A DNA stretch of 64,000 nucleotides. It comes from Lunularia cruciata (lineage: Eukaryota > Streptophyta > Marchantiopsida > Lunulariales > Lunulariaceae). How positions within the stretch are numbered: the stretch's first letter is position 1; every line of letters starts with the position of its first letter. Position numbers and translations under genes: made by a program. The notes under the pieces are model-generated. The model saw nothing but the letters and a program-made list of their open reading frames with translations. It had not been told where the DNA came from and did no database searches. This document shows positions 44,046 through 56,804 of this stretch, one piece after another. The stretch is taken from positions 51,770,001 to 51,834,000 of the forward strand of contig OX419760.1 of the NCBI GenBank assembly GCA_948567375.1. The letters are read 5' to 3'.

Positions 44046-47000
44046 CCTAAAAGGTGCCACATTGGCAGCGGGTTCTAGGGGATGCAATTTGCACCCTAAG
44101 TGCCATGTACATAGACCAAGATTGGCCTAAGGCAAGCAAAGAAATGAAAAATAAGTTTGCCGCTTTGTTCAAGAGCAAGAAGACAAACAATGGTTGGAAA
44201 GTGAAGGGCTATAATGTTCCATCCAAGCGTATCATGATGCTATTTTGATTGATAATAATGACATATATCAATAATATGCACATGACATTCTTCCAACTAT
44301 TGCATGAAAGGCATCAATGAATTGGGCAAGGATATTCCTCCAATGGTTCAAAGAGTTGGCCAAGACATTGCAAGCAAGCAATGTCATCTTGTGGTTTGCA
44401 TAGCTGATGAAAGAGTAGTTTAATGCAGTTTATCTCCATATTATATGTATATGTATATGTATATTATACAATGGATCTCACCATTGAGCTATTGCCATAT
44501 GAGAAATTTGTATATATTTAAGTGATTGGCCATGTGGATGATGATCATGTTTTCTTTGAGTGCTTTGATGTATATAAGTGATGGAGATTTGATTTGAATT
44601 GATGTGATAGAGATTTGATAAATGGAATGTGTTATAGTTTTAGGAGTCTTACGTGAGAGAAGGACATTGAGAGTGAGAGTTGTAGCAAAGTGTGGGAGCT
44701 AGAGCATCCGAGGAAGAGTTGGAATAAGAGATTTTCCATGCTCTTGATCTGCCACTCCCAAATCCTTTTCTCATCAAGCTTCAAATTTTAGTATCATGAT
44801 CATTTTTGAGCTTGAATAATAGCACATTTTGGGCTATGATTATGATATCAATGATGGAAACCCTAGGTCCTATTATCCTTCTTGTGCTTACTTCTGGATA
44901 GTTATAGGGCTTGAAAATTTATTTGTTCTTGTAGAAGGAGAGTTACATAATTTTATTCAAAGACTTCAAGGTGGAGTTGTGGGGTCTATGTATCAAAAAG
45001 AAGAATTTTAAGTGACAAAATAGCAAGAATTGAATCCCAATAGGAAAATTAAGAAGGTTTTGGATGTTCTAAGGGAGCTAGGGAAGGGAATTTGGGGAGA
45101 AAAGAAAACTATTGGAGAGAAGAGCTCACAAGCTATGCTATAAATGCAAGAAACAAGAGATTTGAGTGAAATTTGAGTATGATATGATCAATTGAAGCAA
45201 GGAGGTCAAATTAATACCAAAGGTCAAAAATTGGAGGATTCTAAAAGTTTTATCATAGATTTTGATGATCTATCATTGAGGTTGAAGAGTAGGCAAATTT
45301 TAGTGGTGTTGAGCTTTGAAATTCTGAGTTTGAGTCAATTCAAAATTTGATCTAATTAACTAAAGTTGGAGTATTGGAAATCAAAGTGTGGGGAAGGAGA
45401 TTATGATCATGGTTGGGGTTTTGGTCACTTATTAAGCTTTAGTTTGGATCAAGCTATGAAAATTTCCATTATTTTTAGTGGCTACATCTTGTATCTTTAC
45501 ATAAAGGTTTCATGTTAATTCCTGAAATAAAGAATTCAAGGTCTTAGATCAAGTATATCTAGGTCTATAGAGCTCAAAAGTTAGCTCAACTTGGGAATTG
45601 ATCCAGATCTAGGGATTGGAATCAACTTCAAATTCCAAATTTAGATAGAAGCACAACCAACTACTATGTAAAATCTAATTAGCTGAAGTTTATAGAGAGA
45701 TTGGATTTGATGCAACAATATTTATTGCAAATACTATCATAAGCTCCAAGGAATTACTCTATCTATTTTCCACAATGACAATTCTCTCATTTGGGATCAA
45801 GCTTGAATATTTTCAGTTTGGTGTATTGTTGAGGCTTCTTCTAAACCTTTGAATCAAAAATTTGGTGAGATTTTGCCAAGAACCAAGGTTGGAACCTTAA
45901 TTAGGGTTTCAAAATTAGGATTTGGACTACAAACACTAAACAAAGTTCAAGAGAGTGTCACAAGAGCTAAAGAAGTTAGATGGTAGCTTGCCTTATATAA
46001 TTGGGAACCTTATCTTAGATGATTTTTGTTGAGTCCTAAACCATTTGAATCAAAGGCACACAAAGAAAGGTATCTTAGTTTGAGTCTTGTAGATATTTTC
46101 CCACAAAAAGGCATAAAAGTCCAACTCTTGGAAGCAACACTTGGAGTATAGATGGAGAATATGTCTTGGATAGAGAAATTTTTCTTTGATGCATAGTGTT
46201 ATCAAAATCATGGAGAGGTGTTGTCAATTTTCTTGTGTTTGAATCCTCTTTGTGGTTCACGTGCTTAATTGTATGCCCAATTGGCTTGGATTGATGTGCA
46301 AGAATTGTGCTTAGGTTCCTTTCCTTAGGAGTATTATGTATTTCTCCATGGTGATGGTGGAGGTGGTGTCCATCAGGTTGCTTTTGATTCCCCTACCCAA
46401 TAGAAGGAACATTAGAAACAAGGATAGAAGGTTTTGGTTGTTGGGCAAGCAAGTAGGCTCAAACTATCTACACACAACCTCCTATTCATAGGCTTCATAG
46501 CAAGGCATCCAATGTGTTCCCAAAGAGAGAAAATAAAAGTACAATAGTTGGTGAACTTGACATGAAACTTATAGGGTGGAGTTTTACAAAGGAGGTTTTT
46601 GGTGGAGATGGAAAGGAGATCAAGGGATTGAGAGCTCTTTAGTGGCAGCTACATTGTAGCTTGATCCAACTACAATGCAAATTTTTCAAGCATTTGCACT
46701 CTACATGCAACAACAACAAGTTGCATAATGTAAGGAAGCATTGTGTGATGCCTCATCTCTTTTTAAAGTGCATCTTTTTCTTTCAACTTTTGAGACTTAA
46801 CTAGGAAAAGTGTAGAAATATCAACCATAAAGGAAGATGGTTTATGATTAATTACCTTCCATCCCAAGTGGAATTGCACCTTCAATAGGAAGATGAAGTA
46901 AAAGGAATGTGTTATGGAAGAACCAATAACAACAAATTTGGATAAAGAGCATAGAGTATGGGCTGCAATGTAAAAGGCTATTTGGCAAGGAAACCCTTCA

Positions 47001-47879
47001 TCTTGAGGAGAAATATTTGCTTTGGGATGATTGTTGGCTTGGAATTTCCTTAACCTGAAATTTCACAAATAAATGTGGCACTAATAGATCAAGAATTAAA
47101 TTAACGACCATTTGATTGTTTGACTACTCACATGTGTGAGTAATGATTTCTCATCAAAAGATGCACTTACCAAAAGTTTGTAATGATGATTAGGCCATCA
47201 CCTTAAATACCCACTTGGGGCTTGGATCCTCTTCACTTTTTGCAGATTCAGCTTGAGCAAGACTTGATGCACTTTCTTCACCCTTGGTGTGAAGCTTTCT
47301 TTTACTTAGACATTTGAAAGTGCAAGAGAGTGTGTTTGTGTGAGGAGGGTTAGGAAGTGAGCAGCAAAGTGAGAATGATGAGAGGAAAAAAGGGAAAAGA
47401 AGAAGTGGCCTCTCATGTGCCAAGGAGGATGAGAAGGGTCTCTAAATTCATAATCAAGGCCCCAAGCTTAGTTAAGTGTGGATTTTACTATAGGTAAGAA
47501 TTAGTCCACAATAAGAAGTTAAAGTTCTTGCTATGGAATTAGGAATTGAGCAATCATGCAATGTTGCATGAAATCAAGGATAATCAAATGTTGCATGAAA
47601 TCAAGTATAATCACAATCCATGACTAAAGAACCTAAGAAGGAACCTCTTTGCCTAGACCAAAGAGCATTGGCAAAGAGTGTTAGGGCCTAGCAATTATCT
47701 CCTAGACAGCATTACTCTAGATAGGGTTTAGACTCACAAAAACTTGAGTATTGAGGCCAAGTTCAAGGCTACAAAAAGACCGCCAATGGTTGCTTTTTTT
47801 CTAGGTATCAAATATTCTACAAAGAGGATCTTGATTTAATCAATCATGAAGTTGTTCAAATATAAACAAACAATTTACT
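44046..47879. other. Long intergenic stretch, nothing recognised
   Basis: No recognisable coding blocks, LTR termini or RNA genes. A short microsatellite of ATATGT units lies at 44441-44467. Open frames are short and unlike known proteins. Confidence 0.5.
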
Positions 47880-49430
47880 TGAAGAATAGATAGGCAATGT
47901 TCTTTGGTTACTTATACCAAGGGAAACCTATCAATTGGGCAGCTGTGTTTTAAGCAAGAGCAAGAGACTTTAAGGAATAATGAACAAGGAAAGAAGAGTG
48001 ACTTTGGTGGCTCCTTTTGTGTCCATTTTTACCTAAGGATGAATTTTCTGACCCCAAAAGAGAAGAAGAAGTACCCAAACCACTTCCTCCCCATAGGGAA
48101 TTTTGACAAACCTAGAGAACAAGCATTTGGTAGAGTATTTGGAGTACAAAAGTATTTGGAGGCAAACATGGAATTTTCTCACACAAGAAAATATTTGGAA
48201 GTGAAGGAAGCCTACAACACATTGGGCTTCAAGAAGCAAACACAATAAGGAGATCATCACAAAGCCGGTACTCAAGAAATGACCTACAACTCCTTCTAGA
48301 CCAAAGGCAAAGGCTACCAAGAGGACAAGGAGTATCTTCATGGAAAAAGAAGAAAAAGAAGATGAAGAAGAAGCCCAAGATGCAGGTAGCATTAGGCCAC
48401 AACTAGATCCCACTCCAACAGCCAACAATCAATGTTCATAATGATTATAACTTCATTGGACAAGGATATGGTAGAGGATCAGAGTGGAGAAGTATAATTG
48501 ACCCTCATCCAAACCCCTCAAGAAACAAAATTTTTCAAGAGGAAGAACAAATTTCCATGCCTAATGGTGAAGCCGGACCATCTAATCCTAAGAAGAATAT
48601 AGTAGAGTGCTTGAGGATAAAAAGAAGGTCTACTTTATTCCCACCCATAGGAGAAGTGGAACTTAAGAAAGGAGTCTTTTATGCAAAAGAAGTGATTGAG
48701 GCAAAACATGTATGCTCTTGCTAGGACAAGGAAGGACATTGAGCCAAAGGTGAACTTTGGGGAGAAAAAGACAAGAAAGATGAAGGATTGTCCAAGATGG
48801 AGGTACTAGCAACAACAAGATATGTATATGAGTAGAGGAAATCTACCATCTTTGTTGAGATCAAGAGGGAGGAAAGTGGAGTCCTAACTTCTTTCAAAAT
48901 AGTAAGAGGGGAGAATTTGAGCAAGAAGGAGGCCATGATGGTCATGATAGTGCCATTGTCTCAACTTGTGGTGTACAAGATCAACCTAGCAGTAGAATTG
49001 ATTGAGCAACTCCTCCCCGCATATATAGAGTGCCAAAAGAATATTACCAATTATGTTATGCTTATTACCCATTTTTTAGAGATGGGTACGCAAAGTTATG
49101 ATTTGGTGCAAAAGGTGGCCAAAATCGAGGTTGAAAGCACAACCCTAGAGAAGGAAATTTAGGAAGAATGTTTGACACACTTAAGAGAGAAAAGGAAAAG
49201 GTAAATGTGGCTCCCATAGCAATAGAAGTTTGTCATCAAGAGGAGCTACAAGTAGCCAAGATATGAAGAAGCTTGTGGAAAGTATCAAGCAGAAGGAAGA
49301 AGAATGCAAGAAAGATTGGGCAGCCATTCAAGAAGAGATTGTGGTTGAGATGGAGGAGAGTTGGACCCAATTCAACTTGGAGAAGATTGCAATTTTGACA
49401 AGAATAGAGATTGCATGAGACCATCTTGAA
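47880..49430 (+). pseudogene. Accessory coiled-coil frame of a non-chromovirus Ty3/gypsy element, copy 3
   Basis: The 114-codon segment from 47904 contains FYLRMNFLTPKEKKKYPNHF and LPIGNF, alignable with copies 1 and 2; a neighbouring frame gives the preceding TLVAPFVSIFT, so there is a frameshift inside the block. A basic patch (RPKAKATKRTRS) and an acidic run (EKEEKEDEEEAQDA) follow near 48300-48385, then helical segments at 48917-49162 and 49230-49418 (KKLVESIKQKEEECKKDW, AIQEEIVVEMEESW). It lies about 1.3 kb before the gag of element D on the same strand, which suggests an accessory gene upstream of gag, as known for ORF1 of Ogre elements, but linkage to D is not proven. Confidence 0.55.
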
Positions 49431-50759
49431 AAATTACAAAGGAGGTAACAAAGGCCTTCTTGAAGAATTTGAAGGCTTGGGACTCCAAATCCTAATTTCA
49501 CACTCTTAAAACAAAGTTGTACACAAACAAGCACCTATAGCACCTAACCAATAAGCTAATCAAACACACTTGAAAGATGTTCAAGGAATCTACATAATTT
49601 CTACCAAAAGAGATTGCAAAGTATTGAGAACGGGTAGAATTGTTAATCAAGGTTTGTAAGAGCAAAGGTAGCTCCTCATAAAAGACTTTAGGACAAAGAG
49701 ATTCCAACTAAAAGGAAATAGATAGAAATTGGTGAAGTATAGAACACCTCTTTGGGTTGGTAATCACCTTCAGCTTGGGAAGGTCTTCATCTTGGAAGAC
49801 CTTTGGCCTAACATTTTTTATTAGCTATATGACATTTTTGTAGCCAAAGATTTTGGAATTGTAATCATGCATATAGTAAACAACAAGCAGTAGTTGCAAA
49901 TGGTGGCAGTTGTGCAATCACCTCTTAATTATGCTTTGGATAAGATCAGTAGGTAGGATAAGTGATGACTGGATTAGGTGTAATTAGAAGATTTCCAATG
50001 CTCTTAATTGCTAATCATCTTCATAATCAAAGTATTCAACTTAATGATGTTTTTGAGTCTTTGTGTTGGATTGATTTTGCTTACATCTTTGATTGTATGT
50101 TTGGTCAAGTAGAGGTGAGGAATCTTGCAATAGGAGTGTGTGTTTGAGTATATGCTTAAGAAATTTGATTTTAATCAAGGAAGTTACCCTTGACATTCTG
50201 AATGTGCAAGCAATGTAAGGAAGGGTTTTGGGTATGAGGGAGCATTGAGAGTACTATAGAATAGAAAAGCCAAGTAGACAATCAGTTTAGGATTTCATTG
50301 GGATCATATCTTTTGGGAAGAGATGCATGTAGTCAATGGTGGCATCAGGATGAAAGAACCTTTGGGCTAAAAACAAACCTTCAGCTTGAGAACCAACCTT
50401 TAAGATGAAATACATATGGGAAGGAACCTTTGGCATGAAGTGAACCACCACTATAAAGGGCTTGTTAGATTAGATTTTTTTTTGAGTGGGTAAATTTCCC
50501 TTTTCTATAAGATGCCACAATGAGTATCCCTACCTTCTTCTTGAAGTGGTTTTTGCCCAAGAGATTAAACAAACAACAATAGATAACAAGAGACATTGTG
50601 ACACTTTATTTTCATTTCTAGCCATTTCCAAATCTTATCCTTATAGGAACAGCCTGTTCTTACTTATTATACTAGTAGTACATCAACCTTGGATTCTCAT
50701 ACATTGGCTACTAAAGCCTTGCAATTGGTTGTGAGGATGTTGGACTAATTTGATGAGAG
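49431..50759. other. Spacer between accessory frame and gag, nothing recognised
   Basis: No clear coding blocks or repeats. Short open frames only. Confidence 0.45.
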
Positions 50760-51083
50760 GAACATCTCAAAATACTTAAGGTATAACTCAATGGACATGG
50801 AGGTCAACAAGGTTCTTGAACAGGAGATGCTCCAAAAATTTGAGCTTGTGGTTATTTTGAAGCTCCATGCATATGTAAAGGAGGTCATTTCAGCTCATGG
50901 TGGCAATTATGGGAGATTTTCTTTTTTATCTAAAGGAGAATTATAACTTGAAAGATACAAATACGATGACTACAAAGTCATTCATGGAATGGGTTAATAA
51001 ATCTGCTAAGGGTCTAAGTGAAACCAAACTATTCCAAAATTTGAGAGACAATTTTCACAATTATCTCAAATGCAAAAGTTTAC
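50760..51083 (+). pseudogene. Element D gag, N-terminal part
   Basis: It includes MVAIMGDFLFYLKENYNLKD (from 50897), SFMEWVNKSAKGLSETKLF and NLRDNFHNYLKCKSL, which runs directly into the LTR of element C. The frame resumes at 57354 as MLESDKVELFLQSLDSTLQR. Such KVELFLQSLD segments are typical of the gag core of this element group. Confidence 0.65.
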
Positions 51084-51706
51084 TGTAATACCATTAGCTA
51101 GACAAATTATCTAGAGGTGGATATTGGCATGATAAGGTGTTCAGGGATGTTATACACAATGGTCTAAGTAGATTAGATAGAGGTTTCCCCAAAAGAGGAC
51201 TTTCATTAATAAGGCAAAGGCCAAAAACATCACAAGAACTTTAGAGCCAATTTTGAAGGCCTAAACAAAAGAATAGGCCTCAAAAATAGAATCTACTACC
51301 CAAATAGACAAAACCCAACACCTTTTCCTTTTCAAGGGAGGGAGAAAATGCATTGCCTTTCCACTGCTTGTTTCTCTTGTTGAGATCTTTCCATTGGTAC
51401 CTCATCCATGTTTTGAGCTTCTTACAAGAAGATTCCCCAAAGATTCTCTTTGGTCAAACATGTTTGACCAACCAAATAAGACAAGGATCAATATTTCACC
51501 AATCCATATAGTTAATCTAAGATTGTAGCTTGCTGACATATAACCAATCCATATATCTAATATAAGGGTGTAGCTCCCTTTAAGGGGATCCTCTCTACTA
51601 TTTAATAAAGACAAGGTGCTCCTTTGGGGCATCGAAGTATTGAGGAATTAAAACTCTTTTTTTCTTGTGTTTCTCTTGGGGTTTCTCTTGTCCTCAGAAC
51701 ATTACA
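51084..51706 (+). repeat. 5' LTR of element C
   Basis: Starts TGTAATACCATTAGCTAG and ends CAGAACATTACA, 623 bp. Confidence 0.92.
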
Positions 51707-51707
51707 A

Positions 51708-51722
51708 TGGTATAAGAGTAGG
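51708..51722 (+). promoter_or_regulatory. Primer binding site of element C, tRNA-Met type
   Basis: TGGTATAAGAGTAGG, one base after the LTR; a decayed tRNA-Met-complementary site like that of element A. Confidence 0.8.
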
Positions 51723-52289
51723 TGTCTCAATCAAGTGATTAGATCACCCTTCTTGGAAGAACACGGGCTACTAAAATTGAATAATTTTAAGGTAGGAAAA
51801 AATAGTGCAATTGATAGATTGGGTGTTTCGGAGAGAGGATGGGATGGATGCTCTTGGAATATGATTTCTTGCACCTCGCTTTCCTTTCTTGTATCCATTC
51901 TACATCAAGATTATGTACATCTTGTTTGAGCAAGTTAGATATATCTTGTTTATCATTTTGGAGCAAAGTTCATGGACATAATAATGAATTTGCCAAGCTT
52001 GTGATTCTACACATTATGATATATGATAGAGAGTAGGATTTGATTTACATTTTGTTATGTACAATGGATCTGAATATACTAAATCCTCTCCTTTTCAAAA
52101 CTTAAGTAGAAATCCATTATATAGTTAGCAAAAGTGATATTTAAGGATTTTGTAGTTTGCAAATTTGGTAGGGAATATTTACAACTAGTGACAGCTTGTG
52201 AGGTCCCAATTGTAGTCCTAATCATCCATTCCTCCTCTTGAGTGATCATATTAACCCTCTATTGAAGTAGGAAATATTGATTGAGCATT

Positions 52290-53330
52290 TGTCATGTGTA
52301 TAAATCATGGAGCCATAATTGTAGGATTTGATGCAAGTAATGCAGGGGATGTTGAAAAAATTCCAGGATATCAAGATGAAAATAGAAGCATTTCAAAGTC
52401 AAGTATGTACCTTCAAGAATGATCATATAATGAAAGAAGGAGAATCATCCCAAAACCCAATAACAATGGCCGAAGTACTTATAGAGTCACTCATGATGAT
52501 GACACCGATCCCGATCAACAATGAAGCCATGTTGTTATTGCATATGAAGAAGATATGCAACATTGAGCCTTACAAGGGACAATGTTTTTAAGGGAGTATT
52601 GGAAAATTAGATATCAAAAACTAATCTATACTTTCATTTATTCACAACATAGATCATTGATTATTCCACAAGTGTGCTTGCATATGGATATTTGACTGAT
52701 GAGGCCTTCACATGGTACAATGCTTACAAATGATAAGTATTGGTGGAAGAAGAGAGATCACTTAGATAGCAATGCAAGAAAGAATATTGAAGAATTTCCA
52801 AATAGTGGATTCTATGTAGATGGCTCAAACTTGACTATGGGGGTTGAAGCAAAAGAAAAACATACAAGAATATATGAAGTTATTTCTTGATCTGCAAGTT
52901 GTGATAACCAATATGATCCAAATTCCAACAGAAGCTCTTGACAATTTCAAATGGGGTTAAAAAAGCAAATCACCAAGAGGTTATGGTACAAAATCCTTGC
53001 ACCATTTTTGAAGCTATTGCATGTGCTCAAAGAATATCAAGAGCGCTTGGAAGAAGTGAAGGTGTAGTCTTGACACAACACTATTGGGCTAAAATACTAC
53101 ACTTAGGTGGACCAATTCCTATAGAACTGTGCAACATTAGTTTTTGAGACCAAGCACAAAACATTCCAAGGATAATAGGGGCAGGTCAAAGAAAAGAGAG
53201 ATGGAGTCCCACAAGGAGAAAGGGCTCAAAGTAGAATAACAATGTTATTATAACTGTGGTTGATTTGGGCACAAAGTCATCAATTGTTGCGCCTACCTTC
53301 TTGTGGACCCTTGGCTTCCATACATGTAAT
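52290..53330 (+). pseudogene. Element C gag, decayed
   Basis: The 87-codon segment from 52328 (MLKKFQDIKMKIEAFQSQV, IPINNEAMLLLHMKKICNIE) matches the region before the gag core of A. After stops come MAQT-LWGLKQKKNIQEYMK and LDLQVVITNM, and at about 53232-53285 a CCHC-like knuckle CYYNCG, one stop, FGHKVINC. Nucleotide similarity to element A gag is plain throughout. Confidence 0.8.
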
Positions 53331-53468
53331 CTTTAAACAACTTGGAGAGATGAATAAAAGAAGAGGATGTTGGAATCACATTGGAAAACAAAACTCGCTA
53401 GTAAATGTACCTTGCAGCCTTATTGGCTCAATGGAGAGGATTAAAAGCTAGGAGAAGAAGAGGGCAAA

Positions 53469-53800
53469 TTGCAAAGGTTGAGGAACACAAACATACTTTT
53501 GATTATTGTAAATGGAGTCATAAAATACATTCAAATAAGAATATTGATAGGCCCTAGAGCAGTAGAGAATTTCTTGTCTCACTTTGTTACAATAAAGTTG
53601 AGGTTAGAACTAGAGAAGGATGAGAATGACAGAGTAGAGTTAACCAATGGTCAATTAAAGAGGATTGAATCATTACCAATAAAGATAGTACTCTCTATAA
53701 GAGAATATCAAGAAGATTGAGTGGCAAGTGATATGGTTAGCTCATTACAATATGATCTTAGACATGCCATGGATGTTATACTACAAGCCCATGGTAGATA
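53469..53800 (+). pseudogene. Element C aspartic protease, decayed
   Basis: An open segment 53469-53720 reads IVNGVIKYIQIRILIGPRAVENFLSHF, VELTNGQLKRIESLPIKIVLS. The active site that should read D(S/T)G is GPR here, so the catalytic Asp itself is lost. Confidence 0.75.
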
Positions 53801-53959
53801 GGAGAAGGAAAATAGTGAGAACTAGCTAATGGAAGATAATTAGAGATAAAGAAAGATCCAAAAGGTAAGAATTGGCTCTCTATGTCATAAGGATAATAGC
53901 TATTGGTAAGATAGATAGATATTTCATAAGTCTAATAAGAGAAATCTAGAGTGCATAAC

Positions 53960-54830
53960 TCAATGGAAAAATTCTTGAGAATTTGAAAGATGTGGGTGAT
54001 GAGTTTCAAGTTTTTTGACCCTCAAGATTACCACAAAAAGGAGAGTAGATCATAAAATCAAGATACTTCCTTGGAAGACACCTCCTTGTAAGGTTCCATA
54101 TTGACTATCAACTCATGAGTTGGAGGAGTACAAGGCTCAAATTGAAGATATGTTGTAGAAAGGGTTTATCCAACCTAATGTATCACCATATTTCTTATCT
54201 TGTTTGAGAAGAAGAAGTGTGATACAATAGAAATATGCATTGGCTATTGGGATCTAAATCAACAAATGGTGAAGAGCAAATACTTGTTTACTTGAATGGA
54301 TGACCTGTTTGATTAACTCAATAGGGCAAAAAACTTCACAAAACTCAATGTGCAGTGTGGTTATAACCAAATCAAGATCATGAAAGAAGGTATACAAAAA
54401 ATTGCCTTTTGAACAAGGTATGGTCACTTTGAGTACCTAATGATGTGTTTTGGCCTCACCAACACACTAGCCGCTTTCATAAATTTGATGAGTGACATAT
54501 TTCATCTATACTTGGACAAGTATGTTATCATTTTCTTAGATGAGATCTTAGTCTATAGTAGGACAATGAAAGAGCACAAGCAATATCTACAAGAAGTCAG
54601 CCAAATTTTATGACAAAACCAATTGTATGCAAAAGTCTCAAACTGCAAGTTTGGCTAGTATGAAGTAGATTATTTGGGGCATAGAATAAGTTCAAAAGGT
54701 ATCCAAGTTCTAACAAATAAAATAGATGTCATTCAATTCAAAAATGGAGTGCTCAAAAAGATCAGACTCAACTCAAGAGTTTCTTGGGATTGATTGGGTT
54801 CTATCATTGATTTGTCAAGGACTTCTCTAA
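53960..54830 (+). pseudogene. Element C reverse transcriptase, decayed
   Basis: Blocks include ILPWKTPPCKVPY, THELEEYKAQIEDML, KGFIQPNVSPY, YGHFEYLMMCFGLTN-like sequence, and IIFLDEILVYSRTMKEHKQYL. The catalytic motif reads FLDE in place of YLDD. Multiple stops and frame changes. Confidence 0.82.
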
Positions 54831-54889
54831 GTTTTCATAACCAATAATAGCACTATTTAGCAAGGGAAAGAAGTGGACGTGGAGAATTG

Positions 54890-55378
54890 CATAACAATTG
54901 GCCTTTCAAGAATTTAAAGAAGCATTACTAAATGCACCAATCTTGAAATGATATGACTTGACACATCCAATCAAGTTGTCTATAAATGCATCATGCATTG
55001 CAATAGGAGTAGTCTTGCAACAAGAACAGAGTGATAGACGATACTCAATTGCATATTTCTCACAAAATTTGTTATTGGCGGAGCACAACTATAATACCAC
55101 TAAATAAGAAGAGTTAGTTGTTGTCCTTGCCACCAAGCATTGGAAGCACTATCTTGGCAAGAAGACATTTGTAGTGGAGATAGACCACAAACCACTAGTT
55201 TACCTTGAGACACAAAAACATATGTCTCATAGACAAATTTGTTGGGCAGAGTGGAGACAACAATTGAATATGACAATCACATATGTGGAGTGCAAGAAGC
55301 AACTTGTAGATGCATTCACTCAAATACTTATGGTGAACAATCTAGTTGTAGAGGCCAAGATGAACCTAGATTTCTAGC
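54890..55378 (+). pseudogene. Element C RNase H, decayed
   Basis: It reads LNAPILK, LSINASCIAIGVVLQQEQ, EHNYNTTK, EELVVVLATKHWKHYLGKK and TFVVEIDHKPLVYLETQKH, then an intact connector MTITYVECKKQLVDAFTQI (to 55377). The first catalytic Asp (IDAS in A) is Asn here, while the DH motif is present as IDH. Confidence 0.82.
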
Positions 55379-55499
55379 CAAGGATTCTTATTGCAACAAA
55401 TATAGACCCACAAATTGTAGGAGCTCAATGATCCAAAGGTATAACTAGTTCTCAAAGACTCACCTTTCATGATGGCATGTTATAGATCCTAGATGCTCT

Positions 55500-56525
55500 A
55501 GACTTAAAAACCACCATTCTAGCATAATGTCATGATTCAACCATTGCAAGTCATGTTGGAGTGGATAAGACCTTAGATGTAATCAAATTCCATTATTATT
55601 GGCCCAAGATGAGCAATGATGTGATAGAGTATGTTTGAAGATCTTCAATCTATTAAAAAAGCCTCTAATCAAGCTCCCAAAGGTCTCTTTTAACCTTTCC
55701 TACTCTTATATAATGTTGGGAGTACTCTTAGTATGGATTTGGTTTGTGAATTGCCCAAGACCACCTCAAGTTTTGACTCAATTGTAGCCTTTGTAGACCA
55801 TTTAGCAAAATGATTCATGTGCGTCCCACAACCAAGGACATGATTGCACCAAATTAGCTCAATTGTATGTAGCTACGGTCTTTTCTCACCATGAATTGTC
55901 TTGAGTGATCATCACCAATCGGGGCACTCAATTCACTAGTTTGTTTTGGAGAACACTCTTTGGCATCTTCATAAATACATTTGCCATGTCCATGGTATAC
56001 CATCCACAAACTGATGGAAAAATAGAGTGGGCCAATTACACTATCAAGGACATGCTCAAGGACTTCACCTTAGTGCAGCAAGAAAGGTGAGACACATTAT
56101 TTCCAATAGTGGAATTCTCCTATAACAATTTAATGAATGTATACTATTCTTCCTCATGTATGGAGAACACCCTTTCACCCCTTTGAGCTTGACAAATATC
56201 CACCCAATGACTATAAAAGTTAATGTTGTTAACACTTTTGTTTCTAGAATCCAATAGGGTGTGCAGAATGGTAAGAATAAGTTGCAAATAGCCCAAAATT
56301 GCCAAAAAAAATTTGTAGATGCACATCATAGGCACATGGAGTTTAGTGTTGGGGATCAATTGTGGTTGTCTACAACAAACCTTACATTGGTTGGCCTTTG
56401 TAAGCTTAGACCTCATGTTAATGGCACTTTTCCCATCATCCATCCAATCAGAGTAGTGGCTTATCACCTTGAGCTGCCACACATGAAGATCCATCCAATG
56501 TTCCATGTTCCTTTGCTACACATAT
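55500..56525 (+). pseudogene. Element C integrase, decayed
   Basis: Zinc module remnant: CHDSTIASHVGVDKTLD and FHYYWPKMSND. The best preserved part is 55905-56090, IITNRGTQFTSLFWRTLF and FAMSMVYHPQTDGKIEWANY, in which the second catalytic Asp is Asn (TNR for SDR) while the third Glu is present. The tail GLCKLRPHVNGTFPII and HPMFHVPLLH follows. Confidence 0.85.
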
Positions 56526-56574
56526 ATGCGCCTAGACCACCCAAAATTTCCTTCCATACAAGAAGCTCAACCTT

Positions 56575-56785
56575 GTCCAACACTCATTGATGGCATAGAG
56601 GAATACAAAGTCAAATACATTCTCAAGAAATACATCTATGGTAACCACCATCCACATGTGGAATATCTTGTACATTAGAAAGGGTACACATTGTATGAGG
56701 CAACATGGAAACTTACAACTAACTCAACCAATGCACTAGTATTAGTGCAATCTTTTGAGCAACCAATTTGCAATGAGTATGTTTC
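56575..56785 (+). pseudogene. Element C chromodomain
   Basis: PTLIDGIEEYKVKYILKKYI, HVEYLVH, one stop (from a Trp codon), KGYTLYEATWKLTTN, LVLVQSFEQPICNE. It is nearly colinear with the chromodomain of A and better preserved apart from the stop. Confidence 0.88.
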
Positions 56786-56804
56786 ATCATAAATGAGGAG
56801 AATT

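Noticed and set aside
44441-44467. ATATGT microsatellite
   Set aside because: Too short and common in plant DNA to be worth more than a note.
9034-51722. tRNA-like sequences after the LTRs
   Set aside because: TGGTAT(C/T/A)A(A/G)AG stretches are primer binding sites complementary to tRNA-Met ends, not tRNA genes; no cloverleaf surrounds them.
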